A stretch of DNA of 64,000 nucleotides, taken from Pseudocitrobacter vendiensis (GTDB lineage Bacteria > Pseudomonadota > Gammaproteobacteria > Enterobacterales > Enterobacteriaceae). A program made the translations under genes and the position numbers. How positions within the stretch are numbered: the stretch's first letter is position 1; each line of letters starts with the position of its first letter. The stretch is taken from the NCBI RefSeq assembly GCF_943590815.1, contig NZ_CALSBS010000003.1:276763-340762 (forward strand), written 5' to 3'. Positions 27,603 to 38,145 of the stretch are shown here, piece after piece. The notes under the pieces are model-generated. The model saw nothing but the letters and a program-made list of their open reading frames with translations. It was not told the origin of the DNA and searched no databases.

Positions 27603-28355
27603 ATGGCCATTCTGGGATTACAGGGCTTGCGTGGCGGAGTGGGAACCACTTCCGTTACGGCAGCGCTAGCCTGGTCATTACAACTACTTGGCGAATCGGT
27701 GCTGGTGATTGATGCTTGCCCCGATAATTTGCTGCGCCTGTCATTTAATGACGACATCGCCCACAAAGGCGGCTGGGCGCGTGCGGTGCTTGACGGAGCC
27801 GACTGGCGCGATGCCGGGATGCGTTATACCTCGCTGATTGACGTTTTACCGTTTGGCGCGCTGACGCCGGGCGAGCGTGAGAATGTCCTGTCGCTGGCGG
27901 ATAAACTTGCGGAAATTACCGCCATTGTTGACGCGCTCCAGCGTCAGGGAGAGTATCGCTGGATCCTCCTCGACCTGCCGCACGGTTTTTATCCGTGGAC
28001 GCAATCCCTGATGGCGGCCTGCCATCATACGCTGATGATTGTCCAGCCGGACACCAACTGCCACGTGCGCCTGCACCAGCAGGCGCTGCCGGTGAATGCC
28101 CATATCCTGATTAACGACCTGCGCGTCGGCAGTCAGCTCCAGGAAGATCTTTATCAGGTATGGCTGCAAACCCAGCGCCGCCTGCTGCCGATTGCCGTGC
28201 ATCGTGACGAAGCGATGGCCGAGAGTATGGCAGCGAAACAACCGCTGGGCGAATATCGTCACGACTCGCTGGCGGCGGAAGAGATCCTGACGCTGGCGAG
28301 CTGGTGTCTGCTGCATTACGCCGGTGTCCGCGCTCCTGAGGAGTCCGCATCATGA
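27603..28355 (+). CDS. bcsQ: Cellulose synthase-associated MinD/ParA-like ATPase BcsQ
   Basis: From the ATG at 27603 it encodes 250 residues, as in E. coli; an open extension to 27525 lies inside bcsR. The P-loop reads LRGGVGTTSVTAALAW, the BcsQ variant of the deviant Walker A. DACPDNLLRLSF and LLDLPHGFYPW follow. Codon 6 is TTA (Leu), so the nonsense codon known at this place in E. coli K-12 is absent and the gene is intact. BcsQ works with BcsR and BcsE in localising and activating the synthase. Its stop overlaps bcsA (ATGA). Confidence 0.95.
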   Translation: MAILGLQGLRGGVGTTSVTAALAWSLQLLGESVLVIDACPDNLLRLSFNDDIAHKGGWARAVLDGADWRDAGMRYTSLIDVLPFGALTPGERENVLSLADKLAEITAIVDALQRQGEYRWILLDLPHGFYPWTQSLMAACHHTLMIVQPDTNCHVRLHQQALPVNAHILINDLRVGSQLQEDLYQVWLQTQRRLLPIAVHRDEAMAESMAAKQPLGEYRHDSLAAEEILTLASWCLLHYAGVRAPEESAS

Positions 28356-30970
28356 TAAGCCTGAGCGCCTGGCTGTTTGCGCCGGAAGCCTATACGCGCC
28401 TGCATGCGCGCTATCAGGGCTATCGGCGCGCGGGCGCATCTCGTTTTAGCGCATCGCTGGGCTGCTTTTGGGTGGCGCTGGTGTGGGCGTTTATTCCGCT
28501 TGAACAGGCGAACTGGCAGCGGCTGATCGCCCGCCAGGATGAGCTTTATCCCCATATTGACGCCCAGCGTCCGCGTCCGCTCGACCCGCTACGCTATCTG
28601 CTGCAAAGCGTGTGGCTGCTGGCGACGAAGCGGCCTGAACCGGCTAAACGTCCTGGCTGGCGATCCCTTGCGGCGGTGCAGGGCGTGATGGGGCGCTATC
28701 ATCAGTGGGTGGAGGCGATTCCGGCGAAGGTCAACGCGCGAACCGGGCACCTGGATAGCCACAAAGAGCTGGCGCACATCAACCCGAAAATCCGCCGTAT
28801 TGTGCTGGGCGTGGTGGTGACGCTGTCGCTCGCGCTGGCGCTGATTTGTGTTACGCAGCCCTTTAACCCATTGTCTCAGTTCATCTTCCTGATGCTGCTG
28901 TGGGGCGTGGCGCTGCTGGTCAGACGCATTCCTGGGCGCTTCTCGGCGCTGATGCTGATTGTACTGTCGCTTACCGTTTCCTGCCGCTATATCTGGTGGC
29001 GTTATACCTCCACCCTTAACTGGAATGACCCGGTTAGCCTGGTGTGCGGACTCATTCTGCTGTTCGCTGAAACCTACGCGTGGATTGTGCTGGTGCTGGG
29101 GTATTTCCAGGTCGTCTGGCCGCTCAACCGCCAGCCCGTTCCGTTGCCAAAAGACATGAATCAGTGGCCGACGGTCGACATTTTTGTGCCAACCTACAAC
29201 GAAGACCTCAATGTGGTGAAGAACACGGTCTACGCGTCGCTGGGTATCGACTGGCCGAAGGATAAAGTGTCAATCTGGATACTGGATGACGGCAACCGTC
29301 CTGAGTTTCGTCAGTTTGCGAAAGATGTCGGCGTCGAGTACGTCGCGCGTAGCACCCATGAGCATGCGAAAGCCGGGAATATCAACAATGCGCTGAAACT
29401 GGCGAAAGGCGAATTCGTGTCGATTTTCGACTGCGACCACGTGCCTACCCGCTCCTTCCTGCAAATGACCATGGGCTGGTTCCTGAAGGATAAAAAGCTG
29501 GCGATGATGCAGACGCCACACCACTTCTTCTCGCCCGATCCGTTTGAACGCAACCTGGGCCGCTTCCGTAAAACGCCGAACGAAGGCACGCTGTTCTACG
29601 GCCTGGTGCAGGACGGTAACGACATGTGGGATGCGACCTTCTTCTGCGGTTCCTGCGCCGTCATCCGCCGTAAACCGCTGGATGAAATTGGCGGCATTGC
29701 CGTTGAAACGGTGACGGAAGATGCGCACACCTCGCTGCGTTTGCATCGTCGCGGCTACACGTCTGCGTATATGCGCCTTCCGCAGGCGGCGGGGCTGGCG
29801 ACCGAGAGTTTATCTGCGCATATTGGTCAACGTATTCGCTGGGCACGCGGAATGGTGCAAATCTTCCGTCTGGATAACCCCTTGTTTGGAAAAGGGTTAA
29901 AGTTTGCGCAACGCCTCTGTTACGTCAACGCCATGTTCCACTTCTTGTCCGGCGTGCCGCGGCTTATCTTCCTGACCGCGCCGCTCGCTTTCCTGTTGCT
30001 GCACGCCTACATCATTTACGCGCCGGCGCTGATGATTGCGCTGTTTGTGCTGCCGCACATGATCCACGCCAGCCTGACCAACTCGAAGATTCAGGGCAAA
30101 TACCGCCACTCCTTCTGGAGCGAAATCTACGAAACGGTACTGGCGTGGTATATCGCGCCGCCGACGCTGGTTGCGTTGATTAACCCGCACAAAGGCAAAT
30201 TCAACGTCACTGCAAAAGGTGGGCTGGTAAAAGAGGAGTATGTCGACTGGGTGATTTCCCGGCCTTACATCTACCTTGTTTTGCTCAATCTGGTGGGTGT
30301 GGCGTTCGGTATCTGGCGCTATATGTATGGCCCGGAAGATGAAATTCTCACCGTATGGGTGAGCCTGGTGTGGGTCTTCTACAACCTGATTATCCTCGGT
30401 GGCGCCGTCGCCGTGTCGGTTGAAAGTAAACAGGTTCGCCGCTCGCATCGCGTAGAGATCAAAATGCCTGGCGCGATTGCCCGCGAGGACGGACATCTCT
30501 TCTCCTGCACGGTGCATGATTTTTCCGACGGCGGGGTGGGGATCAAAATTAACGGTGACGCGCAGGTGCTGGAAGAGCAGAAAGTGAATCTGCTGCTTAA
30601 GCGTGGTCAGCAGGAGTACGTCTTCCCGACGCAGGTGGTGCGCGTGATTGGCAACGAAGTCGGTCTGAAGCTGCTACCGATGACCACCCGTCAGCATATC
30701 GATTTTGTTCAATGTACTTTCGCGCGCGCCGATACCTGGGCGCTCTGGCAGGACAGCTATCCGGAAGATAAACCTCTGGAAAGTCTGCTGGATATTCTCA
30801 AGCTCGGTTTCCGGGGCTACCGCCATCTGGCGGAATTTGCTCCACCGTTTGCAAAAGTAATTTTCCGTACGCTCACTTCGCTGGTGGCCTGGGTGGCTTC
30901 TTTTGTCCCGCGTCGTCCTGAGCGTGAAGCTGTGCAGCCGCACTCACAGCCGGTTATGGCTCAACAATAA
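28352..30970 (+). CDS. bcsA: Cellulose synthase catalytic subunit (UDP-forming)
   Basis: This 872-residue inner-membrane family-2 glycosyltransferase polymerises UDP-glucose into beta-1,4-glucan and exports the chain. Catalytic motifs in order are DDG at 312-314, DCD at 360-362, TED at 455-457 and QRIRW at 493-497. Membrane helices flank the catalytic domain. The C-terminal PilZ domain has RRSHR near 696-700 and DFSDGGVGI, which bind cyclic-di-GMP and relieve autoinhibition. The gene overlaps bcsQ by 4 bp and lies 13 bp before bcsB. Confidence 0.97.
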   Translation: MISLSAWLFAPEAYTRLHARYQGYRRAGASRFSASLGCFWVALVWAFIPLEQANWQRLIARQDELYPHIDAQRPRPLDPLRYLLQSVWLLATKRPEPAKRPGWRSLAAVQGVMGRYHQWVEAIPAKVNARTGHLDSHKELAHINPKIRRIVLGVVVTLSLALALICVTQPFNPLSQFIFLMLLWGVALLVRRIPGRFSALMLIVLSLTVSCRYIWWRYTSTLNWNDPVSLVCGLILLFAETYAWIVLVLGYFQVVWPLNRQPVPLPKDMNQWPTVDIFVPTYNEDLNVVKNTVYASLGIDWPKDKVSIWILDDGNRPEFRQFAKDVGVEYVARSTHEHAKAGNINNALKLAKGEFVSIFDCDHVPTRSFLQMTMGWFLKDKKLAMMQTPHHFFSPDPFERNLGRFRKTPNEGTLFYGLVQDGNDMWDATFFCGSCAVIRRKPLDEIGGIAVETVTEDAHTSLRLHRRGYTSAYMRLPQAAGLATESLSAHIGQRIRWARGMVQIFRLDNPLFGKGLKFAQRLCYVNAMFHFLSGVPRLIFLTAPLAFLLLHAYIIYAPALMIALFVLPHMIHASLTNSKIQGKYRHSFWSEIYETVLAWYIAPPTLVALINPHKGKFNVTAKGGLVKEEYVDWVISRPYIYLVLLNLVGVAFGIWRYMYGPEDEILTVWVSLVWVFYNLIILGGAVAVSVESKQVRRSHRVEIKMPGAIAREDGHLFSCTVHDFSDGGVGIKINGDAQVLEEQKVNLLLKRGQQEYVFPTQVVRVIGNEVGLKLLPMTTRQHIDFVQCTFARADTWALWQDSYPEDKPLESLLDILKLGFRGYRHLAEFAPPFAKVIFRTLTSLVAWVASFVPRRPEREAVQPHSQPVMAQQ

Positions 30971-30983
30971 TGATGATTACACG

Positions 30984-33296
30984 ATGAAAAGAAAACTCTC
31001 CTGGATTTGTGCAGTGGCGATGGGAATGGGCAGCTTGCTGCCTGCGACAACCTGGTCTGAACCGACGACCGCAACGCCGGTTATGCCGCCTGCTCAGGAG
31101 AGCGCGACGACGCCTGCTGCTGCGCCGTCCGATGCCTCGCCGGTGGTGGTGGAAAGCGTGCCATCGCGTGATGTCAAACTTACCTTCGCGCAAATTGCGC
31201 CGCCGCCGGGCAGCATGGTGCTGCGCGGAGCGAATCCCAATGGCTCCATTGAATTCGGTATGCGCAGTGATGAAGTTGTGTCGAAGGCCTTGCTGAATCT
31301 CACCTATACGCCTTCGCCGTCGCTTCAGCCGGTGCTGTCGCAACTGAAGGTGTACCTGAACGAAGAGCTGATGGATGTGCTGCCGGTCACCAAAGAGCAA
31401 CTGGGGAAAAAGGTCAGCGCGCAGATCCCTATCGACCCGCTCTATATCACCGATTTTAACCGCGTGCGCCTGGAGTTTGTCGGCCACTATCGCGACGTCT
31501 GTGAAAACCCGGCTAACAGCACCGTCTGGCTGGATGTAGGCCGCAACAGTTCGCTGGATTTGACCTATCAGGCGCTGAATGTGCGTAACGATCTGTCGCA
31601 CTTCCCGGTGCCGTTCTTCGATGCCCGCGACAATCGTCCGCTCACTTTGCCTATCGTGTTTGCGGCGACGCCGGATCTGCAACAGCAGCAGGCGGCGGGC
31701 ATTGTCGCCTCGTGGTTTGGTTCGCGTGCAGGCTGGCGTGGGCAGACCTTCCCGGTCAGCTACAACACGCTACCGGATAAAAATGCCATTGTTTTTGCCA
31801 CCAACGACAAGCGTCCTGACTTCCTGCGCGATCATCCGGCGGTAAAAGCCCCGACTATCGAAATGATCAATCACCCGGACAATCCTTACGTCAAGCTGCT
31901 GGTGATCATGGGCCGTGACGATAAAGATCTGTTGATGGCGGCGAAGGGCATTGCTCAGGGCAATATCTTGTTCCGTGGCGACAGCGTGGTGGTGGACGAT
32001 GTAAAACCGCTGCTGGCGCGTGTGCCATACGATGCGCCGAACTGGGTGCGTACTGACCGCGCGGTCACTTTTGGTGAGCTGAAAACTTACGAGCAACAGC
32101 TGCAATCTACCGGGCTGGAACCGGCGTCCATTAACGTGGCGCTGAACCTGCCGCCGGATCTCTACCTGCTGCGCAGCAACGGTATCGATATGGATCTCAA
32201 ATATCGCTTTACCATGCCTGCGGTGAAAGACAGTTCGCGAATGGATATCAGCCTGAACGATCAGTTCTTACAGTCGTTTAATCTTAACAGCACCCAGGAA
32301 GTGAGCAGCCTGCTGCTGCGTCTGCCGGTATTGCAGGGATTGGTTGACGGTAAAAACGAAGTGACTATTCCGGCCCTGCGTCTGGGTGCAATGAACCAGT
32401 TACGTTTCGACTTCCAGTATATGAACCCGATGCCGGGCGGCTCGATCGACAACTGTATTACCTTCCAGCCTGTGCAGAACCATGTGGTGATTGGCGACGA
32501 CTCGACGATCGACTTCTCTAACTATTATCACTTCCTGGCGATGCCGGACCTGCGCGCGTTTGCCAACGCGGGCTTCCCGTTCAGCCGCATGGCCGATCTT
32601 TCTGATACCACCGTGGTGATGCCGAAAACGCCGACCGTTGAACAGGTGACCACGTTGCTGAATACCGTCGGCGAGATGGGCGCACAAACCGGTTTCCCGG
32701 CGATGAACGTGACCCTGGCCGACGAAAGTAGCGACATTCAGGGCAAAGATACCGACTTGCTGCTGATTGGCTCCATTCCGCAAAAACTGAAAAACGACAA
32801 GCAGATTGACCTGCTGGTTGAAGCCACGAAGAGCTGGGTGAAAACGCCGCTGCGTCATCATGAGCTGCCGAGCATCTATCTCGATGAAAACGAACGTAAA
32901 CCGAACGTGCAGACGGACGTCACCTCATCCGGCCCGATGGCGGCGATAGTCGGCTTCCAGTCGCCGTATAACGATCAACGCAGCGTGGTTGCGCTGCTGG
33001 CAGATAGCCCGCGCGGTTATGAACTGCTGAACGGTGCGCTGAACGACAGCGGCAAGCGCGCAGCCATGTTTGGTTCTGTTTCTGTTATTCGCGAATCGGG
33101 CGTGAACAGCCTGCGCGTGGGCGATGTGTACTACGTCGGTCACCTGCCATGGTTCGAGCGTCTGTGGTTTGCCCTCTCTAACCATCCGATTCTGCTGGCG
33201 CTGTTTGCCGCTATCAGCATCGTATTGCTGGCGTGGGTGCTGTGGCGACTGCTGCGCATTATCAGCCGCCGTCGACTGGACCCTGAAGACGAGTAA
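30984..33296 (+). CDS. bcsB: Cellulose synthase periplasmic subunit BcsB
   Basis: From the ATG at 30984 (MKRKLSWICAVAMGMG) it encodes 770 residues, close to E. coli BcsB (779). An upstream extension to 30903 lies within bcsA. A signal peptide is followed by a Pro/Ala-rich linker, repeated carbohydrate-binding and flavodoxin-like domains, and a C-terminal membrane anchor (LLALFAAISIVLLAWVLWRLL). It guides the glucan through the periplasm and is essential for BcsA activity. It lies 6 bp before the bcsZ ATG. Confidence 0.95.
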   Translation: MKRKLSWICAVAMGMGSLLPATTWSEPTTATPVMPPAQESATTPAAAPSDASPVVVESVPSRDVKLTFAQIAPPPGSMVLRGANPNGSIEFGMRSDEVVSKALLNLTYTPSPSLQPVLSQLKVYLNEELMDVLPVTKEQLGKKVSAQIPIDPLYITDFNRVRLEFVGHYRDVCENPANSTVWLDVGRNSSLDLTYQALNVRNDLSHFPVPFFDARDNRPLTLPIVFAATPDLQQQQAAGIVASWFGSRAGWRGQTFPVSYNTLPDKNAIVFATNDKRPDFLRDHPAVKAPTIEMINHPDNPYVKLLVIMGRDDKDLLMAAKGIAQGNILFRGDSVVVDDVKPLLARVPYDAPNWVRTDRAVTFGELKTYEQQLQSTGLEPASINVALNLPPDLYLLRSNGIDMDLKYRFTMPAVKDSSRMDISLNDQFLQSFNLNSTQEVSSLLLRLPVLQGLVDGKNEVTIPALRLGAMNQLRFDFQYMNPMPGGSIDNCITFQPVQNHVVIGDDSTIDFSNYYHFLAMPDLRAFANAGFPFSRMADLSDTTVVMPKTPTVEQVTTLLNTVGEMGAQTGFPAMNVTLADESSDIQGKDTDLLLIGSIPQKLKNDKQIDLLVEATKSWVKTPLRHHELPSIYLDENERKPNVQTDVTSSGPMAAIVGFQSPYNDQRSVVALLADSPRGYELLNGALNDSGKRAAMFGSVSVIRESGVNSLRVGDVYYVGHLPWFERLWFALSNHPILLALFAAISIVLLAWVLWRLLRIISRRRLDPEDE

Positions 33297-33302
33297 GCCG
33301 TG

Positions 33303-34409
33303 ATGAAAAGCGTACGCTGGATAGTTTTGCTGTTAGCGCTGGGCACGATGATACAGGCCCAGGCGGCCTGTAACTGGCCTGCCTGGGATCAGTTCAAAAA
33401 AGACTATATCAGTGCCGAAGGGCGCGTTATCGACCCGAGCGATGCGCGCAAAATTACTACCTCCGAAGGGCAGAGCTATGCGCTGTTCTTCGCGCTGGCG
33501 GCCAACGATCGCGAAACGTTCGGCAAATTGTTCGACTGGACGCAGAACAACCTGGCGCAGGGTGACCTGAAAAGCACGCTGCCCGCCTGGCTGTGGGGCA
33601 AGAAAGACGACAACGCATGGACGGTGCTGGATACCAACTCCGCATCCGATTCTGATGTCTGGATCGCCTGGTCGCTGCTGGAAGCCGGTCGTCTGTGGAA
33701 GAACGCGAACTATACCGAAACCGGGAAAGCGCTGCTCTCGCGCATTGCCCGTGAAGAGGTGGTGAACGTACCGGGGTTAGGCTCAATGCTGCTGCCGGGC
33801 AAAATTGGTTTTGCCGAGACCAGCAGCTGGCGCTTTAACCCAAGCTACCTGCCGCCGCAACTGGCGAGTTACTTCACCCGCTTTGGCGCGCCGTGGACGA
33901 CGTTGCGCGAAACCAATCAGCGCCTGCTGATGGAAACAGCCCCGAAAGGCTATTCGCCGGACTGGGTGAATTACGAGAAAGGCAAGGGCTGGCAGAAGCA
34001 GAGTAAAACGCCGCTGGTGGGCAGCTATGACGCCATCCGCGTCTATTTATGGGTGGGCATGATGCATAACAGCGACCCGCAAAAAGCCCGTCTGTTAACC
34101 CGATTTAAAGCGATGGCGGCGCAGACCGCTCGCGAAGGCGTTCCGCCGGAAAAAGTCGACACACTGACTGGCAAAGTGACCGGCAATGGCCCGGTGGGCT
34201 TCTCCGCCTCGCTGCTGCCGTTCCTGCAGGATCGTGACGCGCAAGCCGTTCAGCGTCAGCGCGTGGCCGACAATTTCCCTGGCGCAGACGCCTATTACAG
34301 CTATGTCCTGACCCTCTTTGGCCAGGGCTGGGACCAACACCGTTTTCGCTTCAGCGCCCGCGGTGAATTACTACCTGACTGGGGCCAGGAATGCGCAAGT
34401 TCACACTAA
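33303..34409 (+). CDS. bcsZ: Periplasmic endo-1,4-beta-glucanase BcsZ
   Basis: The protein has 368 residues from the ATG at 33303; a GTG directly before it is also possible. The signal peptide ends QAQA before ACNWPAW. It is a family GH8 endoglucanase: the acid Glu lies in [10 protein letters not shown] and the second catalytic Asp in [10 protein letters not shown]. In E. coli it trims cellulose and is needed for normal synthesis. The 3' end overlaps bcsC by 19 bp. Confidence 0.95.
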   Translation: MKSVRWIVLLLALGTMIQAQAACNWPAWDQFKKDYISAEGRVIDPSDARKITTSEGQSYALFFALAANDRETFGKLFDWTQNNLAQGDLKSTLPAWLWGKKDDNAWTVLDTNSASDSDVWIAWSLLEAGRLWKNANYTETGKALLSRIAREEVVNVPGLGSMLLPGKIGFAETSSWRFNPSYLPPQLASYFTRFGAPWTTLRETNQRLLMETAPKGYSPDWVNYEKGKGWQKQSKTPLVGSYDAIRVYLWVGMMHNSDPQKARLLTRFKAMAAQTAREGVPPEKVDTLTGKVTGNGPVGFSASLLPFLQDRDAQAVQRQRVADNFPGADAYYSYVLTLFGQGWDQHRFRFSARGELLPDWGQECASSH

Positions 34410-37400
34410 GTTTACTCACTCTCTCTTTAGGTATTACGCTGGCTCCGGCGAGTTACGCCGCGCCCTCAGCGCAGGAACAATTGCTTAATCAGGTGCGGTT
34501 GGGGGAATCCAGCAAGCGCGAAGATATCGTGCAGCAGTCGTTGTATCGCCTGGAGCTGATCGACCCGAATAATCCGCAGGTGCTTGCTGCGCGGTTGCGT
34601 TACATGCTGCGTCAGGGCGATACCGCCGGGGCGCAAAAACAGCTTGAACGACTAAAAAGCCTCGCGCCCAATTCAACGGAATACAACGCTTCGCGTACAG
34701 AGCTTTTGTTGAATTCAGCGGAAGGTCGCCAGGCGCTGCAACAGGCGCGTCTGCTGGCGACCACCGGTCACGCAGACGAAGCCATCGCAGCCTATGAGAA
34801 AGCGTTTAACGGCCCGCCGCCGGATGGAGATTACGCGGTGGAGTATTGGGCCACGGCGCTGAAAATCCCGGCGCGGCACAATGACGCGGTGACACGTTTA
34901 CAGGCGCTCAATAAACAGATGCCGGGCAACGTCACCTTGCAATCCACCCTGGCGCGCACCCTGCTGGCGGATAACCGTCGTGACGACGCGTTTGCCGTAC
35001 TGGAACAGATGGCGAAATCGTCCAACGGGCGCAATGAAGCGGGCGATGTCTGGTTCAACGCCATTAAGGATCAGCCGCCGAGCCAGGCGAGCGTCCAGTC
35101 GCTTCAGCGTTTCCTGCAAATTTTCACAACCGGTGAGCAGGCGGATAACGCCCGTGGATTGTTGGCGGATCAACAGAAAACCCTGTCTGACCCAACCGTT
35201 CGCGCGAAGAGTGAAGCCGCTGCTGCGCTGGCGTCGGGGAATGCCGCGTCAGCCATTGCCGATTTGCAACGCGCTGTTGCAACAAACAATAAGGATGCCG
35301 ACGCCATCGGCACGCTCGGTGAAGCCTATTCACAGAAAGGTGACCGCGCACGCGCAGTCGCGCAACTGCAAAAAGCGATTGCCCTCGACCCGCAAAACAC
35401 CAGCCGCAGCAAGTGGGATAGCCTGCTGAAAACCAACCGCTACTGGCTGCTGATTCAGCAGGGCGACGCGGCGCTGAAGGCCAATAACCCGACGCAGGCG
35501 CAAGCGTATTACCAGCAGGCGCAGCGGGTGGATAATACCGACAGCTATGCGATTCTTGGGCTGGGCGACGTCGCTGCCGCACGTAAGGATTACCCGACGG
35601 CGGAAGGCTATTACAAACAGACTTTGCGCATGGACCGGGATAATAATCTCGCGGTGCGTGGTCTGGCGAATGTCTATCGGGTGCAGTCTCCCGAGAAAGC
35701 GACCGCTTACATTCAATCGTTACCTGCGACACAACGTCGCAGTATTGATGATATTGAGCGCGGTCTGACCAACGATCGCCTTGAACAGCAGGCCGAAGCG
35801 CTTGAGAACAAAGGCCAGTGGGCGCAGGCCGCCGAGGTGCAGCGTCAGCGCCTGGCGCTCAACCCGGACAGCGTGTGGATAACGTATCGCCTGGCGAAAG
35901 ACCTCGACAGCGCGGGCAAGCGCGGTGAAGCCGATTCGCTGATGCGCAATCTGGCGCAGAAGCAGGCAAAAGATCCGGATCAGGTTTACGCCTACAGTCT
36001 GTATCTCTCCAGCACTGAACGCGATGCTGCCGCCATTTCTCACTTAGACACGCTGCCGCGCAGTCAGTGGAACAGCAACATTCAGGAACTCTCAGACCGC
36101 CTGCAATTCGCCAAAACGATGCAGGAGGCAAACCGGCTGCGTGACGCCGGTCAGGAGAAACAAGCCATTGCGCTTTTGCGCAAACAACCCGCGTCTACGC
36201 GCATCACGTTGACCCTCGCCGACTGGGCGCAGCAGCGCGGCGATGCGTCGCAGGCTATTGCGCTCTACAACGAGGTACTGAGCCAGGAGCCGCAAAATGA
36301 CGATGCGCGACTGGGGCTGGCGGAGCTGTATTTAGCGCAGGGCGATAAGGCTGCCGCGCGTGCGCAACTGGCGCAACTCTCCACCACGGGCGAAGCGCCG
36401 TCGATGGGCATGCAGCGGCGTATTGCGCTGGTGCAGTCAGGGCTCGGCGATAACGAAACAGCGCGTAATACCTTTAATACGCTGGCGCAGCAGGCGAAAT
36501 CTCAGCCGCCGTCAATGGACAGCGCGCTGGTGCTGCGCGATGCCGCACGTTTCCAGGCGCAGGATGGCAACCCGCAGCAGGCGCTGGAAACCTATAAAGA
36601 TACGATGGTCGCCACCGGGATTACGCCGACGCGACCGCAGGATAACGACACCTTCACCCGCCTGACGCGCAACGATGCCAGCGATGACTGGCTCAAGCGC
36701 GGCGTGCGCAGCGATGCGGCGGACCTCTATCGTCAGCAGGATCTCAACGTCACGCTGGAGCATGACTACTGGGGTTCCAGCGGCACGGGCGGGTATTCGG
36801 CCCTGAAAGCACATACCACCATGCTCCAGGTGGATGCGCCGCTCTCAGACGGACGCATGTTCTTCCGCTCCGATTGGGTGGACATGAATGTCGGGAGTTT
36901 TTCACGCAAAAATGACGGCAGCTACGCGCCAGACTGGGGTACCTGCGGCATTAAAGATCACCCCTGTCATGGCGGTGCCAGTTCGAATGACAACGGCGTC
37001 AGCGTAGCGGTGGGTTGGAAAAACGACACCTGGAGTGGCGACATCGGTACCACGCCGATGGGCTTCAATGTGGTGGATGTGGTCGGTGGCCTGAGCTACA
37101 GCAGCAAAGCGGGCCCGATTGGTTACACCCTGGAAGGTCATCGTCGCCCAATCTCCAGCTCGCTGTTGGCCTTCGGCGGCCAGCAGGATAACAGCAAAGA
37201 TGGTCACACCGGCAAGAAATGGGGCGGGGTACGCGCCGACGGCGGCGTACTCAGCCTGAGCTATGACAAAGGCGAGGCCAACGGCGTCTGGGCGTCGCTG
37301 GGCGCGGACCAGTTAACCGGCAAGAACGTTGACGATAACTGGCGTGTACGCTGGATGACCGGCTACTACTACAAGGTGATTAATGAAAATAATCGCCGGG

Positions 37401-37879
37401 TGACGGTCGGTCTGAACAACATGATTTGGCATTATCAGAAGGATCTGAGCGGCTATACTTTGGGCCAGGGGGGATACTACAGCCCGCAAGAGTATGTGTC
37501 GTTTGCCGTGCCGGTGACCTGGCGTCAACGGACAGAAAACTGGTCGTGGGAGCTGGGCGGTTCGGTATCGTGGTCGCATTCACGCACCAAATCGCAGGCC
37601 AGCTATCCGCTGATGAATCTGATTCCGACCGACTGGCGGGAAAACGCCAGCCAGGATAGCAGCAGCGGTGGCAGCAGTCAGGGCTTCGGTTACACCGCGC
37701 GTGCGCTGGTAGAGCGTCGGGTGACGTCGAACTGGTTCGTTGGCGCGGCGGTGGATATTCAGGAAGCGAAGGATTACACCCCAAGCCATGCCTTGTTGTA
37801 TGTGCGTTACTCGGCGGCAGGCTGGCAGGGCGATCTGGATATGCCGCCTCAGCCATTAGTCCCATACGCTGACTGGTGA
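34391..37879 (+). CDS. bcsC: Cellulose export outer-membrane protein BcsC
   Basis: A 1162-residue protein (E. coli 1157). The signal peptide ends ASYA. Then follow about 700 residues of tetratricopeptide repeats (for example [31 protein letters not shown]), which span the periplasm. The last roughly 350 residues form the BcsC beta-barrel through which cellulose leaves, starting near [20 protein letters not shown] and ending VPYADW. Last gene of the bcsRQABZC operon. Confidence 0.96.
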   Translation: MRKFTLSLLTLSLGITLAPASYAAPSAQEQLLNQVRLGESSKREDIVQQSLYRLELIDPNNPQVLAARLRYMLRQGDTAGAQKQLERLKSLAPNSTEYNASRTELLLNSAEGRQALQQARLLATTGHADEAIAAYEKAFNGPPPDGDYAVEYWATALKIPARHNDAVTRLQALNKQMPGNVTLQSTLARTLLADNRRDDAFAVLEQMAKSSNGRNEAGDVWFNAIKDQPPSQASVQSLQRFLQIFTTGEQADNARGLLADQQKTLSDPTVRAKSEAAAALASGNAASAIADLQRAVATNNKDADAIGTLGEAYSQKGDRARAVAQLQKAIALDPQNTSRSKWDSLLKTNRYWLLIQQGDAALKANNPTQAQAYYQQAQRVDNTDSYAILGLGDVAAARKDYPTAEGYYKQTLRMDRDNNLAVRGLANVYRVQSPEKATAYIQSLPATQRRSIDDIERGLTNDRLEQQAEALENKGQWAQAAEVQRQRLALNPDSVWITYRLAKDLDSAGKRGEADSLMRNLAQKQAKDPDQVYAYSLYLSSTERDAAAISHLDTLPRSQWNSNIQELSDRLQFAKTMQEANRLRDAGQEKQAIALLRKQPASTRITLTLADWAQQRGDASQAIALYNEVLSQEPQNDDARLGLAELYLAQGDKAAARAQLAQLSTTGEAPSMGMQRRIALVQSGLGDNETARNTFNTLAQQAKSQPPSMDSALVLRDAARFQAQDGNPQQALETYKDTMVATGITPTRPQDNDTFTRLTRNDASDDWLKRGVRSDAADLYRQQDLNVTLEHDYWGSSGTGGYSALKAHTTMLQVDAPLSDGRMFFRSDWVDMNVGSFSRKNDGSYAPDWGTCGIKDHPCHGGASSNDNGVSVAVGWKNDTWSGDIGTTPMGFNVVDVVGGLSYSSKAGPIGYTLEGHRRPISSSLLAFGGQQDNSKDGHTGKKWGGVRADGGVLSLSYDKGEANGVWASLGADQLTGKNVDDNWRVRWMTGYYYKVINENNRRVTVGLNNMIWHYQKDLSGYTLGQGGYYSPQEYVSFAVPVTWRQRTENWSWELGGSVSWSHSRTKSQASYPLMNLIPTDWRENASQDSSSGGSSQGFGYTARALVERRVTSNWFVGAAVDIQEAKDYTPSHALLYVRYSAAGWQGDLDMPPQPLVPYADW

Positions 37880-37939
37880 TTTTAATCGCTGAAATTAACC
37901 GACAACTGTCACGAATTCCATCCTCTTAGCGTATAATCG

Positions 37940-37980
37940 GCCCGCGAAACGTCATACTTTGTTACGTTATCGCGGGCTTT
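37940..37980 (+). terminator. Candidate terminator or structured leader after bcsC
   Basis: GCCCGCG (37940) pairs with CGCGGGC (37971), with an inner AACGT/ACGTT match, followed by TTT. It would end the bcs transcript. A TATAAT hexamer lies immediately before it (37932-37937), so it could instead be the 5' leader of a transcript leading to pdeK. Confidence 0.6.
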
Positions 37981-38145
37981 GTCCTGTTTTGTTGCGCATC
38001 TGATATCTGCACAGTAAGACATTTGTGCTTTCTGTTGTGGATCGTCGTTTTGTCGGCCTGTTCCTTTTGGTCACCTTTTGACTTTGTCATCGACCTCGTT
38101 ATCCTCATGACGGGCAGTGCGTTAAGTTTTTAGTGGAGAATTCTT

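Noticed and set aside
30954..31682. Minus-strand open frame of 242 codons opposite bcsB
   Set aside because: It has an Arg/His-rich, low-complexity composition typical of a shadow frame; bcsB is certain.
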